From NCBI RefSeq assembly GCF_900182645.1, contig NZ_FXTA01000001.1, positions 806,001 through 870,000 of the forward strand: a stretch of 64,000 bases of DNA, read 5' to 3'. Both the position numbers and the translations under genes were made by a program. The DNA comes from Flavobacterium resistens (GTDB taxonomy: Bacteria; Bacteroidota; Bacteroidia; Flavobacteriales; Flavobacteriaceae). Positions 7,728 to 15,646 of the stretch are shown here, one piece after another. The notes under the pieces are model-generated. The model did not search any database. It saw only the letters and a list, made by a program, of their open reading frames with translations, and was not told the DNA's origin. Position 1 is the first letter of the stretch; every line of letters begins with the position of its first letter.

Positions 7728-8570
7728 ATGGCAGGTTTACAAAAAGAAGTATGGGTAGCAGGTATTCAAGAGAATCCAATCCCGAATAATAGTTTTGTTT
7801 TCGCATCTACTGACAAATCAGAGTACGTGGAAAACAATAAGTTACATCTTGCTGAAGCAGGTTTAGAGCCGGGCGTTCACGAAGATTATTTTGCTGGTAA
7901 TGAAGACGATTTACCGTTAGCAACAATTGAAGATATCCCGAATGAGGTTTTATTGAAAACCTATTCTACTGAAAGAACTAGACACAGAAAGCTTCAAGAA
8001 ATCGAATTGTCTTACAATAAACGTCAGTCAGTTTTAGAGCGCCATAAAAAGGCTTTAGCAAAGAACATCGGTTTAAGAGCAGCGCATTCTTGGTCACCAG
8101 CTCAGAACAATACCTTCAACAAAATTGCACTTGTTGGCTCAGGTTCTATCATTGATACAATCATTGATATGGAAGCGTTTTACAATGGCTTGGATATGTT
8201 TGAGAATCTAAACATCTGTCTGACTGCTTCCCACATGGCAAAAATCAAAAAAGAAGATGCGAAACTTCATAAAGAAATTTTGAATACTAATGTAATGTAT
8301 GGCTTTAAAGTTTTCCGTTACAACAAAAATGCGATTTACACTTCCGCTGGTGTAAAAAAACCATTCGGTTCTGTATTAGAGGCTGGCGATAAAATGTGCT
8401 CATTTACTTGGTGTTCAGATGAGACTTTCAGATGCTTAGGAGATACTGAAGTTTACGAAACTTTAGCAACTGCCGCAACTCAGGCTGACGAAATTTCTTT
8501 TGCTCAAAGAGCTTTAGTAGGTAATATTCGTGCAACCAATCCTAAATATTTAGGAGCAATTTTGGACTAA
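7728..8570 (+). CDS. Major capsid protein
   Basis: The product is 280 residues. It follows the protease/scaffold gene, the usual place of the capsid gene, and has the alpha/beta pattern of HK97-fold shells: an N-terminal arm, a long helix with 'LSYNKRQSVLERHKKALAKNIGLRA' (residues near 93-117), and a C-terminal domain with 'LNICLTASHMAKIKKEDAKL', comparable to the Mu gpT/DUF-type capsids of Bacteroidota phages. It is shorter than Mu gpT (about 305 residues). Product identity is strong from context and moderate from sequence. Confidence 0.8.
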   Translation: MAGLQKEVWVAGIQENPIPNNSFVFASTDKSEYVENNKLHLAEAGLEPGVHEDYFAGNEDDLPLATIEDIPNEVLLKTYSTERTRHRKLQEIELSYNKRQSVLERHKKALAKNIGLRAAHSWSPAQNNTFNKIALVGSGSIIDTIIDMEAFYNGLDMFENLNICLTASHMAKIKKEDAKLHKEILNTNVMYGFKVFRYNKNAIYTSAGVKKPFGSVLEAGDKMCSFTWCSDETFRCLGDTEVYETLATAATQADEISFAQRALVGNIRATNPKYLGAILD

Positions 8571-8571
8571 G

Positions 8572-8868
8572 ATGTCAGACAAGAAAAAAAATCAAGTAAA
8601 TGCGTCAATAATTAGTGATGCATTTGCCGAAAAAGTAGAAAACTATTTTGCTGAAAATCCAAAGAAGAAAAAAGTATATGTTTCTTCAGACGGCTATCTT
8701 TTTGAAGTTAAAAAGTTCGCAACCAATCACGGTGACACTTTAGAAGATAAAGAGATTATAACCGCAAAGAATCCACTTCAAATTGATGTAACGATTGAAG
8801 AAGAGGAAGAAGAAGAAGATCCGACTCCGCCTTCAGGAGTTGCGGCAACACAAAAAATCACACAATAA
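8572..8868 (+). CDS. Small acidic-tailed protein after the capsid gene, unknown role
   Basis: The product is 98 residues, starting 1 nt after the capsid stop. A basic N-terminal half ('NPKKKKVYVSSDGYLFEVKKF') includes a short beta hairpin, and the C-terminus has an uninterrupted acidic run (EEEEEEED near 76-83) followed by a Pro/Gly-rich end. Mu-like phages often have a small head protein here (capsid decoration or head completion), which is the likeliest role. It could instead be a DNA-mimic or assembly factor because of the acidic run. Confidence 0.55.
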   Translation: MSDKKKNQVNASIISDAFAEKVENYFAENPKKKKVYVSSDGYLFEVKKFATNHGDTLEDKEIITAKNPLQIDVTIEEEEEEEDPTPPSGVAATQKITQ

Positions 8869-8869
8869 A

Positions 8870-9283
8870 ATGGCAAGAAATATAAAGTATTTAGCCGTGC
8901 ATTGTACGGCAACTTCTCAAACTACGAGCATTAGCGCAATTCAAAGCTATTGGCAAAAGCAATTAGGCTGGAAAATGCCCGGCTATCACTTTATAATCAA
9001 GCCCGATGGCGAATTAGTTCAGCTGTTGCCAATTGAGCAGGTTTCAAACGGTGTCCAAGGTTTTAATAGTCAAATTATAAATATCTCCTACATCGGAGGC
9101 GTAGATCAAAATAATAAACCCGTTGACAACCGGACACCTGCTCAAAAAGCAACACTGCTTAAAAAGCTAAAAGAGTTAAAAGTAAAATATCCACTCGCAA
9201 AAATTCAAGGTCACAGGGATTTCCCAAATGTTCACAAAGCATGTCCGAGTTTTGATGCCATTAAAGAATATAAAGATGTATAA
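8870..9283 (+). CDS. Endolysin, N-acetylmuramoyl-L-alanine amidase (Amidase_2)
   Basis: The ATG at 8870, overlapping the previous stop region, gives 137 residues; longer in-frame versions add a Lys-rich stretch from another gene. Zinc ligands of the T7 lysozyme/PGRP family are visible: His11 in LAVHCTAT, His115 in GHRDFP and Cys125 in KACPSF, with 'MPGYHFIIKPDG' forming the substrate groove. The enzyme cuts the amide bond between MurNAc and L-Ala of peptidoglycan and should release phage from the cell. It has no signal peptide, so it needs a holin. The next gene overlaps it by 8 nt. Confidence 0.9.
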   Translation: MARNIKYLAVHCTATSQTTSISAIQSYWQKQLGWKMPGYHFIIKPDGELVQLLPIEQVSNGVQGFNSQIINISYIGGVDQNNKPVDNRTPAQKATLLKKLKELKVKYPLAKIQGHRDFPNVHKACPSFDAIKEYKDV

Positions 9284-9764
9284 GACAATACTGTTAATTA
9301 CGTTAGTTTGTTTTTGCTTTTTGACTTCCTGTCGTTCCAAACGACAGGAAACTCAAAAAGTTGAGACCACGATCGAAACAAATCACGAAAAAATTGTGAC
9401 TTATAAGGACACAATTTTATTTACTCCAAAATCAGAAACCAGCTTAAAAATTGCTTCTTCTGAATTAGTGTTTAAACCCCGTTTAAATAAGGTTGAAAAG
9501 CCTAAAATATTTACTCAGAAAAACGGCAATGCAACTGCCAAAGTAGAAATTCTGCCCGATCATATTTCTGTTACTGCCACATGCGATAGTTTAGCAATTG
9601 TAGCCAAAATAAAAAATCAGTTTGAAAAAGAGTACCGGAATAAATTATTAAGAGATAATACCCAAAGCTCCAAACAAAAAGGTTTTACTTTCTTAAATAT
9701 GCTGTTGATGTTTATAATCGGATTTGCGGTTTGTTATGCATTGAAATGGCTCAAATTAATATAA
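9276..9764 (+). CDS. Candidate unimolecular spanin (lipoprotein with C-terminal membrane anchor)
   Basis: Starting at the ATG at 9276 (16 codons downstream of the longest ORF start) the product is 162 residues. It begins with a lipoprotein signal peptide, MYKTILLITLVCFCFLTSC, whose lipobox ends at Cys19. A polar, partly helical periplasmic part follows, and the last 25 residues are a membrane segment ('FLNMLLMFIIGFAVCYALKW') near the very C-terminus. An outer-membrane lipid anchor plus an inner-membrane C-terminal anchor is the layout of u-spanins such as T1 gp11, which fuse the two membranes at lysis. It overlaps the endolysin gene by 8 nt, supporting a lysis cassette. Confidence 0.65.
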   Translation: MYKTILLITLVCFCFLTSCRSKRQETQKVETTIETNHEKIVTYKDTILFTPKSETSLKIASSELVFKPRLNKVEKPKIFTQKNGNATAKVEILPDHISVTATCDSLAIVAKIKNQFEKEYRNKLLRDNTQSSKQKGFTFLNMLLMFIIGFAVCYALKWLKLI

Positions 9765-9767
9765 GAT

Positions 9768-10943
9768 ATGAGTTTACCAAATATAAAATTTAATATCTCC
9801 AGTAGTGGCTTAGGGCTTTTACAATCGGACATTCAGAAAATACCAGGAATCGTTTTGACTGGTTCAACTGTTACCGGATCAAACAAGGTTACTGTAGGCA
9901 ATTCTTATCAAATATTTTCACTTGAAGAAGCTGTAAATCTTGGTATAGAAGAAACCGGAACAAATGCCTTTGCTTACAAACACATCAAGAGCTTTTATGA
10001 TGAAGCAAAGAAAGGTGCTGAATTATGGTTTATGCTTGTTGCTTCAACAGTTACTTTGGAAGATCAAGCCGATTTAACCGAAAGCTTTGCAAAAAAATTA
10101 TTATCTGATTCAGGCGGTAAAATCAGAATCCTTGGTCTGTTGAAAAAATCAGGAACGACCGAAACCATTACAAACGGTCTTGATAATGATGTTCATTTAG
10201 CAGTTCCAAAAGCTCATGCATTAGCACAAGACTTCAGCGATCGTTATTTCCCTGTACGTGTCATATTATCAGGAAATAAGTTTGATGGAACAGTTGCAAA
10301 CCTTAAAGATTATTCAACAACTGAATATAATAAGGTTTCGATTCTAATTGCAAACAACGACGGCTCAAAAGAGGCTTCTGTCGGTTTAGCATTGGGAAGA
10401 TTAGCAAGTATTCCAACACAAAGAAAAATTAGCCGTGTAAAAGATGGTGCTGTAGAACCTTTTGCCGCATACTTTACAAATGGCGAATCGATTTCGACTC
10501 TTGACACCGCTTGGGATGCTATCGATACCAAAAATTACACGTTCCTTAGAAGCTTTGCAAATAAGTCCGGCTTTTACTTTACAGGCGATAAAACATTAAC
10601 CAAATCAACTGACGATTTCAACAGTCTTGCACGAGGTTTGGTAATGGATGAAGCTGTTTTGATCGCTTATACAACTCTTGTTGAAGAGCTTTCTGATGAA
10701 ATTCCCGTAACGGAAACTGGAACTATTCATCCTGCAATTATTAAAGGCTGGCAAAATTCAATTGAACAGCAACTAAAAGGGCTTATGGTTGAAGAAGGGA
10801 AACTTTCAGGCGTTAAGGCATACATCGACCAAAATCAAGACGTTTTAACATCTAACAATGTTGATGTACAGCTTCAGCTTTTACCAGTTGGATATAGCGA
10901 TTTCATAACTGTGAACATAGGATTCACAACAACACTTGAATAA
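9768..10943 (+). CDS. Contractile tail sheath protein (DUF2586-like)
   Basis: The product is 391 residues. It has the mixed alpha/beta layout of Bacteroidota phage sheath proteins: an N-terminal 'SGLGLLQSDIQKIPGIVLTG', an alternating beta/helix domain with 'ELWFMLVAS', a middle domain with repeated hydrophobic strands ('DRYFPVRVILSG', 'YNKVSILIANNDG'), and a C-terminal 'TSNNVDVQLQLLPVGYSDFITVNIGFT' strand end. The tube gene follows with a 1-nt TAATG overlap, the universal sheath-tube order. It forms the contractile outer tail and shows that this is a myovirus-type particle. Confidence 0.82.
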   Translation: MSLPNIKFNISSSGLGLLQSDIQKIPGIVLTGSTVTGSNKVTVGNSYQIFSLEEAVNLGIEETGTNAFAYKHIKSFYDEAKKGAELWFMLVASTVTLEDQADLTESFAKKLLSDSGGKIRILGLLKKSGTTETITNGLDNDVHLAVPKAHALAQDFSDRYFPVRVILSGNKFDGTVANLKDYSTTEYNKVSILIANNDGSKEASVGLALGRLASIPTQRKISRVKDGAVEPFAAYFTNGESISTLDTAWDAIDTKNYTFLRSFANKSGFYFTGDKTLTKSTDDFNSLARGLVMDEAVLIAYTTLVEELSDEIPVTETGTIHPAIIKGWQNSIEQQLKGLMVEEGKLSGVKAYIDQNQDVLTSNNVDVQLQLLPVGYSDFITVNIGFTTTLE

Positions 10944-11362
10944 TGGCAGGAACATACAAAAGTCAAAACTATTCTTGGAATGATATTTCAATAGCTTTTG
11001 GTGGTAGAATCGTTGAAGGTATAGAGGAAATCGAATACACTGCAAAACAAGAAAAAAACGTTCTCCGTGGTCGTGGTGGAAAAGGTCATAAAATCACAAG
11101 AGGTAACAAGGATTTTGAAGGAAAAATTACTTTATGGCAAAGCGAAATTGAGGCTATGATTGCCGACGCTCCTAATCAGGATCTTCTAGCCTTAAGCTTC
11201 GATATTATTTGGAGTTTTACGCCAAATGACGGTGGAGCAACAGTAACAGATGTTCTGACAACTTGTGAGGTTAAGGAATACAAGAAAGGAATGAAACAAG
11301 GAGATCAAAATATGCTTGTTGAATTACCGATTATTTTCCTTGACGTTAAACACCAGCAGTAA
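10943..11362 (+). CDS. Tail tube protein
   Basis: The product is 139 residues, the usual size of contractile-tail tube proteins. It is rich in beta strands, with 'ISIAFGGRIVEGIEEIEYTA' at the start, a Gly/Arg/Lys-rich loop 'NVLRGRGGKGHKITRGNKD' (about 39-57) that would face the tube lumen or the neighbouring subunit, and 'DFEGKITLWQSEIEAM'. It follows the sheath gene with a 1-nt overlap. The inner tube carries DNA into the host. A strong terminator hairpin lies just after it. Confidence 0.82.
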   Translation: MAGTYKSQNYSWNDISIAFGGRIVEGIEEIEYTAKQEKNVLRGRGGKGHKITRGNKDFEGKITLWQSEIEAMIADAPNQDLLALSFDIIWSFTPNDGGATVTDVLTTCEVKEYKKGMKQGDQNMLVELPIIFLDVKHQQ

Positions 11363-11388
11363 TCTAAAAATTAATCATTCAAACATTT

Positions 11389-11423
11389 AAAAACCATTCT
11401 TTTTCGAAAGAATGGTTTTTTTT
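11389..11423 (+). terminator. Intrinsic terminator with TTCG tetraloop inside the tail operon
   Basis: CCATTCTTT (11394-11402) pairs with AAAGAATGG (11407-11415) around a TTCG loop, flanked by A's that extend the stem to 12 bp, and followed by eight T's. It stands between the tube gene and the chaperone gene, where it would lower expression of downstream tail genes relative to sheath and tube. Confidence 0.8.
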
Positions 11424-11441
11424 AAAAAACAAACAGAAATT

Positions 11442-12026
11442 ATGAGTACAAAAAATATTGCAGTAATTGCAGCAGGTCAACCGACAATTACACCAGCTAT
11501 AATTGCAGAATGGAAAGAAAAACACGGAGCTGTTTACGAATTACCAGTTGATGACAAAACCGCTTATCTGCGTGAGCCAAAAATGAAAGATTTCAAAAGA
11601 GCTTTTACGGCTATGACCAACGGCGGAAATTTAGCCTTTGGTGAAGAAATGATCAATGTTTTATTTATTGGCGGTGATGAAGAGATCAAAACAAATGATG
11701 ATTACTTTCTTCCGGCACGTAAAGAGATGAAAGATTTCTTCAATTTTGATGAAGCTGAGATCGAATCAGAAGGCAACAATTCAATTATCACAATCGGCGA
11801 ATACAAATGTAAGGTGCGAATCATTACAAGAAATGATATCAAACTTGCTGAGAAGAAAAACCCAAGCGATAAGCCTTTCGTAACTCAGGAAAAACTTTTT
11901 GAAGCTGTATGCCTTGAAAAAGACGAAGCTTTTAATGATCGAGATAATGCATCGATTAGATTCCCATTATATCAGGCTATTGAGAAGTTGCAGAACAAAA
12001 AATTTGCCCTGCTAAAAAAGCTTTAG
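11442..12026 (+). CDS. Tail assembly chaperone, short form (gpG analogue)
   Basis: The ATG at 11442 gives 194 residues; a longer ORF from 11412 would begin inside the terminator hairpin and is unlikely. The position between tube and tape measure genes identifies the chaperone of long-tailed phages. The sequence includes 'DKTAYLREPKMKDFKRAFTA', a conserved layout in tail chaperones, and later 'LFEAVCLEKDEAFNDRDN'. It ends LLKKL just after an A-AAA-AAG slippery site at 12014-12020. The protein binds and protects the tape measure during tail assembly. Confidence 0.75.
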   Translation: MSTKNIAVIAAGQPTITPAIIAEWKEKHGAVYELPVDDKTAYLREPKMKDFKRAFTAMTNGGNLAFGEEMINVLFIGGDEEIKTNDDYFLPARKEMKDFFNFDEAEIESEGNNSIITIGEYKCKVRIITRNDIKLAEKKNPSDKPFVTQEKLFEAVCLEKDEAFNDRDNASIRFPLYQAIEKLQNKKFALLKKL

Positions 12027-12244
12027 ACGGGGCTGTTATTGATCCTCGTGACACCTCGTCTTATGAACTTGCTAATACAAGTCCTGAAGGAAAAATTCAC
12101 ATAAATATAAGGCTGTTTGATGCCTATTTAAAATATTATATGCACATAAGAAAACCTGAAAAACTGAGCGATTCTACTTGGTGTGAGGAAATTCAAAATC
12201 TGCATTTTATAAGAACAAAAGAAAAAGAATCCTCACAAAGTTAG
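11442..12244 (+). CDS. Tail assembly chaperone, long form by -1 frameshift (gpGT analogue)
   Basis: A -1 shift on the heptamer A-AAA-AAG (12014-12020) joins the 193 residues before the site to 74 codons of an open -1 frame that starts GCT at 12020 and ends TAG at 12242-12244, giving 267 residues. The extension begins ALDGAVIDPRDTSSYE and ends with 'NLHFIRTKEKESSQS'. It fills exactly the otherwise empty 223 nt before the tape measure gene and has no ATG near its start. Two-product chaperone genes made by frameshifting are general in long-tailed phages (lambda G/GT). Confidence 0.8.
12014..12060 (+). promoter_or_regulatory. Programmed -1 ribosomal frameshift site with stimulatory stem-loop
   Basis: The heptamer A-AAA-AAG at 12014-12020 is in the correct frame (CT[A AAA AAG]). 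After a 5-nt spacer, GACGGGG (12026-12032) pairs with CCTCGTC (12054-12060), seven pairs with one G-T, around a 21-nt loop. Site, spacing and structure match known bacterial -1 frameshift signals. The zero-frame stop TAG (12024-12026) lies inside the signal. Confidence 0.8.
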
Positions 12245-12249
12245 ATGTT

Positions 12250-14082
12250 ATGACTGCTTACGAATTCATGGTTAAATTAAAAGATTATGCCAGCAACGGA
12301 TTAAGGCAGATTGCTTCATCAGTTGGTCAGAGCGTCAACAATGTAAACAATTTAAATAACGGTCTTAATAATACTGTAAAGGTTTCCGATAATTTAAAAA
12401 ATTCTTGGAATAAATTAAAAAGTCTGGTCACTAGCATTTTTGCGATAACAGCGATTTGGTCATTTACTAATAAAGTCGTGGAGGCTCGGAGTGAGTATGA
12501 AAAATTTAATGCCGTATTAGTAAATACATTTCAATCGGATAAGGTTGGAGCAGCAGCTTTAAATATGTTGAATGACTTCGCTACTAAAACACCTTTTGCG
12601 CTTAATGAGTTAACCGGATCGTTCGTCAAACTCGTCAACCGTGGTGTACTACCCACTCAAGACGAAATGACAAAGCTGGGTGATTTAGCATCATCACAAG
12701 GAAAAGGCTTTGACCAGTTAACCGAAGCAATGCTTGATGCTCAAACGGGCGAATTTGAAAGATTGAAAGAGTTTGGTATTAAAGCTTCTAAAAGTGGTGA
12801 TATGGTCAAGTTATCTTTCAAAGGTGTTACAAAGGAAGTAAAAAACAATTCCGATGCCATTACAGAGGCACTTTTACAGTATGGACAAATGAAAGGAGTT
12901 GCCGGATCAATGGAAGCCGTGTCTAAAACATTAGGCGGCAAGATTTCAAATCTCGGTGATCAATGGAATACATTTTTAGTTCAGGTCGGAGGAGAATCGG
13001 GCGAAATATTTACCGGAGTACTGACAGTTTTGAGTGTTGGACTAGCTTTTTTAAGCGACAATTTAAGTTACATCTCAGAATGGTTTTCGATACTTTTTGA
13101 AATGATACAGCCTGTTATTATAGCACTAAGCGAATTTCTAAGAGTAGCTTTCGGCATTAATGAAGCAAGTGACGCTCTTGGAATGTTTGGAAATGCTATG
13201 GTTGGTGTTTTGCTTGTAGTGGACTGGTTAACAACTGGACTGAGAACCGTAATTGATATTCTTTCTCCTTTTGGCAGAGAGATATTAATAGTAACTGGTG
13301 CATGGTGGTTGTGGAATAATGCAATTGGAGTTTTTAACGCTTTAATGCTTGTCAATCCGGTTACTTGGATTGTATTGGGAATTATGGCTTTGATTCTTGT
13401 TATCGGAATGGTAACAAAATATACTAGCGGTTGGGGCGAAAGCTGGAAGCATACCGTTAACGGCGCAAAATTTCTTTGGCAGACTTATACCGATTACGTT
13501 AAACTCAACTTTACAGCACTGGTAAATACTTTAATGATTGGTATTGATAAAATTAAACTTGGCTGGTATAAATTCAAAGATGCCGTAGGGATGGGCGATT
13601 CAGGTGAGAATCAAAAAATGATCGCTCAAATAAACAACGATGTTGAAGCAAGAAAAAAAGCCATTTCAGACGGCTACAAAAAAATGCTTGACAGCGCATC
13701 AAAAGCCAAAAATGAATTTAGTCAGGTCGGGATCAAAGTTGATACTAACGGCATAAAAAAAGACTTCCAATCTTTAAAAGACCGCTTCAGTAATGCTGGC
13801 GGGAAAAAGGATACCGGAACAGGAGCTTATGACGATTATTTAGCAAAAAATAAAGGTTTGGCTGGTGGAGCTGGCAAAGGTACGGACACAAAGGACAAAA
13901 AAGATACTATCGTATCGGGAGGTTCTAAAATGACACACATAACGGTTAACATTGGCAAGCTTCAGGACGATACAAAAATCTTTGTTGAAAATACAGAGAA
14001 AGGAATTGAAAGCTTAGGCGAAAAAATTCAAGAAATGATTTTGAGAGCTGTCAATAGTGTAAACCAAATGCAAACTGACTAA
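12250..14082 (+). CDS. Tape measure protein
   Basis: The product is 610 residues. The N-terminal part (1-240) has the tape-measure domain pattern: 'YEKFNAVLVNTFQSDKVGA', 'ATKTPFALNELTGSFVKLVNRG' and 'FERLKEFGIKASKSGDMVKLSFKG'. The middle has hydrophobic stretches (about 250-390, for example 'VTWIVLGIMALILVIGMVTK') that could insert in the membrane during DNA entry. The C-terminus is Lys-rich and helical. By the usual 0.15 nm per residue it implies a tail of roughly 90 nm. It follows the chaperone gene, as always in such phages. Confidence 0.88.
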   Translation: MTAYEFMVKLKDYASNGLRQIASSVGQSVNNVNNLNNGLNNTVKVSDNLKNSWNKLKSLVTSIFAITAIWSFTNKVVEARSEYEKFNAVLVNTFQSDKVGAAALNMLNDFATKTPFALNELTGSFVKLVNRGVLPTQDEMTKLGDLASSQGKGFDQLTEAMLDAQTGEFERLKEFGIKASKSGDMVKLSFKGVTKEVKNNSDAITEALLQYGQMKGVAGSMEAVSKTLGGKISNLGDQWNTFLVQVGGESGEIFTGVLTVLSVGLAFLSDNLSYISEWFSILFEMIQPVIIALSEFLRVAFGINEASDALGMFGNAMVGVLLVVDWLTTGLRTVIDILSPFGREILIVTGAWWLWNNAIGVFNALMLVNPVTWIVLGIMALILVIGMVTKYTSGWGESWKHTVNGAKFLWQTYTDYVKLNFTALVNTLMIGIDKIKLGWYKFKDAVGMGDSGENQKMIAQINNDVEARKKAISDGYKKMLDSASKAKNEFSQVGIKVDTNGIKKDFQSLKDRFSNAGGKKDTGTGAYDDYLAKNKGLAGGAGKGTDTKDKKDTIVSGGSKMTHITVNIGKLQDDTKIFVENTEKGIESLGEKIQEMILRAVNSVNQMQTD

Positions 14083-14681
14083 TGGCTGAATTTAATATTA
14101 AAGAAATCCTGATAAGAGCGGCATTTGATTATGTCGGACCACATTTTCCACAATGGTGGAAAAAGAACAAAATAAAATATGGCTTGCCGGATTTGGGTGC
14201 AATAAACTCAAAACAGCTTTTAGGTGCAAAGTATTTCATGCAATTAAAGTTGTCCTATAAAGGACAAATGTACATGCTTCCAAATGAGCCATTAGTTTCT
14301 ATTGGACTGACTAAAACAATTGTCAAGACTGTTACAGTTGGTAAATACAAAAAAGGAACTGTAAAAGAATACATCAATACAGATGATTACATAATCTCAA
14401 TAAAAGGTGTTTGTGTCGACAAGTATGATCCTGAAGTTTACCCTTCAGATCAGGTTAAGGCTCTTGATGAATTGGTAAATATCAATGATGCGCTTCAAGT
14501 GGAGGAAAATGCTTTTTTCGAGCTTTTCGGGATTAGAAGTATCGTCATTGAAGATATCCAATTTGATGAAATGATAGGCGAATCAGGAATGCAGAGATAC
14601 ACAATTAAAGCAATCAGCGATACTGATTTCTTTGCTGATTTAAACGAAAAGGATCAAACAAAAATTAACTTATTAGCATAA
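14082..14681 (+). CDS. Tail/baseplate protein of DUF6046 type
   Basis: The product is 199 residues, without signal peptide or membrane segment. It lies between the tape measure and hub genes, joined to both by 1-nt TAATG overlaps. Features include an N-terminal 'AAFDYVGPHFPQWW', a beta-rich centre with 'TVGKYKKGTVKEYINTDDYI', and 'KALDELVNINDALQVEENAF' before 'FFELFGIRSIVIEDIQF'. The pattern resembles DUF6046 proteins in Bacteroidota phages. By place it could be the equivalent of Mu gpN or a LysM-type tail tip protein linking tube and hub; this is inferred. Confidence 0.6.
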   Translation: MAEFNIKEILIRAAFDYVGPHFPQWWKKNKIKYGLPDLGAINSKQLLGAKYFMQLKLSYKGQMYMLPNEPLVSIGLTKTIVKTVTVGKYKKGTVKEYINTDDYIISIKGVCVDKYDPEVYPSDQVKALDELVNINDALQVEENAFFELFGIRSIVIEDIQFDEMIGESGMQRYTIKAISDTDFFADLNEKDQTKINLLA

Positions 14682-15646
14682 TGTTTATACTCGAGGGAAA
14701 GGTTGAAATAGGCGATTTTACTTTTAATGCCGTAAATGATATTGAAATAACAAAATCAGTTGAGGAAATGGGAGATACCGCAGTTATTAAGCTTCCTACA
14801 CGATTTAAAGTAAAACAGAATGGCGAACAAAAGTTTACTGAAAATGCAATTAAGGTTGGCGATCCAGTAACAATCACTTTAGGATATGAAGGTAAATATT
14901 CAGGTGTCGAATTTACCGGATTTGTAAAAAAGATAAGTCCTAAAGTTCCTCTCGAAATTCATTGTGAAGACGCTATTTGGCTTTTAAGAAGAAAAAAAAT
15001 TACTAAAACTTGGGAAAAAACCACAATGAAGGAAATTTTACAGGAGGTAGTTAAAGACACTCCTGTGAAACTTGCCGATCGTATTCCGGCTGTTCAACTT
15101 AATAAATGGATTATAAGGAATGCAAATGGTGCACAAGTTTTAGAAAGTTTAAAAAAAGATCTTTTGATGTCTGTTTTCATTACAGATGAAGGAAAACTTT
15201 ATTGTGGCTTACAACAATTAACGAACATTGGGCAAACAGTTGTTTACGATTTGAATTATAACCTTGTTGAAAATAATCTAGAATTTAAGAGTAAAGATGA
15301 TCGGAAAATAAAGATCAAATACACTTATATAGATACAAAAAATAAGCGTCAAAGTATTGAGGTTGGTGATCCTGATGGCGAGCAACGAGAATACCATACT
15401 TCTGTGATTTCGGATTTGAAAAAACTTGAAGAAATGGCATTAGCTGAAATTGAAAAGCTTAAATACGATGGCTTTGATGGTGATATTACAAGTTTTTTAA
15501 TTCCCTATGCAACAAGAGGAATGAAAGCCAAATTTATTGATAGTGACCACCAAAACCGTGAAGGCAATTATTTTATTAAAAAAGTTGTGACAACATTAAG
15601 TACAGGAGGCGCAAGAAGAAAAGTAACAATTGGAAATCGTTTATAA
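14681..15646 (+). CDS. Baseplate hub protein, late control gpD-like
   Basis: The product is 321 residues. The N-terminus has beta strands with 'GDPVTITLGYEGKYSGVEFTGFVKKISP' (about 61-90), typical of the gp27/gpD hub fold, followed by a domain with 'TKTWEKTTMKEILQEVVKDT' and a closing 'YFIKKVVTTLSTGGARRKVTIGNRL', which resembles the 'y-V-x-x-v-x-h-x-x-s-x-g-G-y-x-t-x-l' ending of P2 gpD and Mu gpP. It forms the trimeric hub at the end of the tail tube, on which the spike sits. It shares a TAATG overlap with each neighbour. Confidence 0.72.
   Translation: MFILEGKVEIGDFTFNAVNDIEITKSVEEMGDTAVIKLPTRFKVKQNGEQKFTENAIKVGDPVTITLGYEGKYSGVEFTGFVKKISPKVPLEIHCEDAIWLLRRKKITKTWEKTTMKEILQEVVKDTPVKLADRIPAVQLNKWIIRNANGAQVLESLKKDLLMSVFITDEGKLYCGLQQLTNIGQTVVYDLNYNLVENNLEFKSKDDRKIKIKYTYIDTKNKRQSIEVGDPDGEQREYHTSVISDLKKLEEMALAEIEKLKYDGFDGDITSFLIPYATRGMKAKFIDSDHQNREGNYFIKKVVTTLSTGGARRKVTIGNRL

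Noticed and set aside
8795..9283. Longer endolysin starting at 8795.
   Set aside because: The extra 25 residues are an off-frame reading of the acidic tail of the previous gene; the ATG at 8870 fits the family N-terminus.
12027..12249. Separate small gene between chaperone and tape measure.
   Set aside because: The open frame has no suitable start codon at its beginning and is in the -1 frame from the slippery site, so a frameshift product explains it better.
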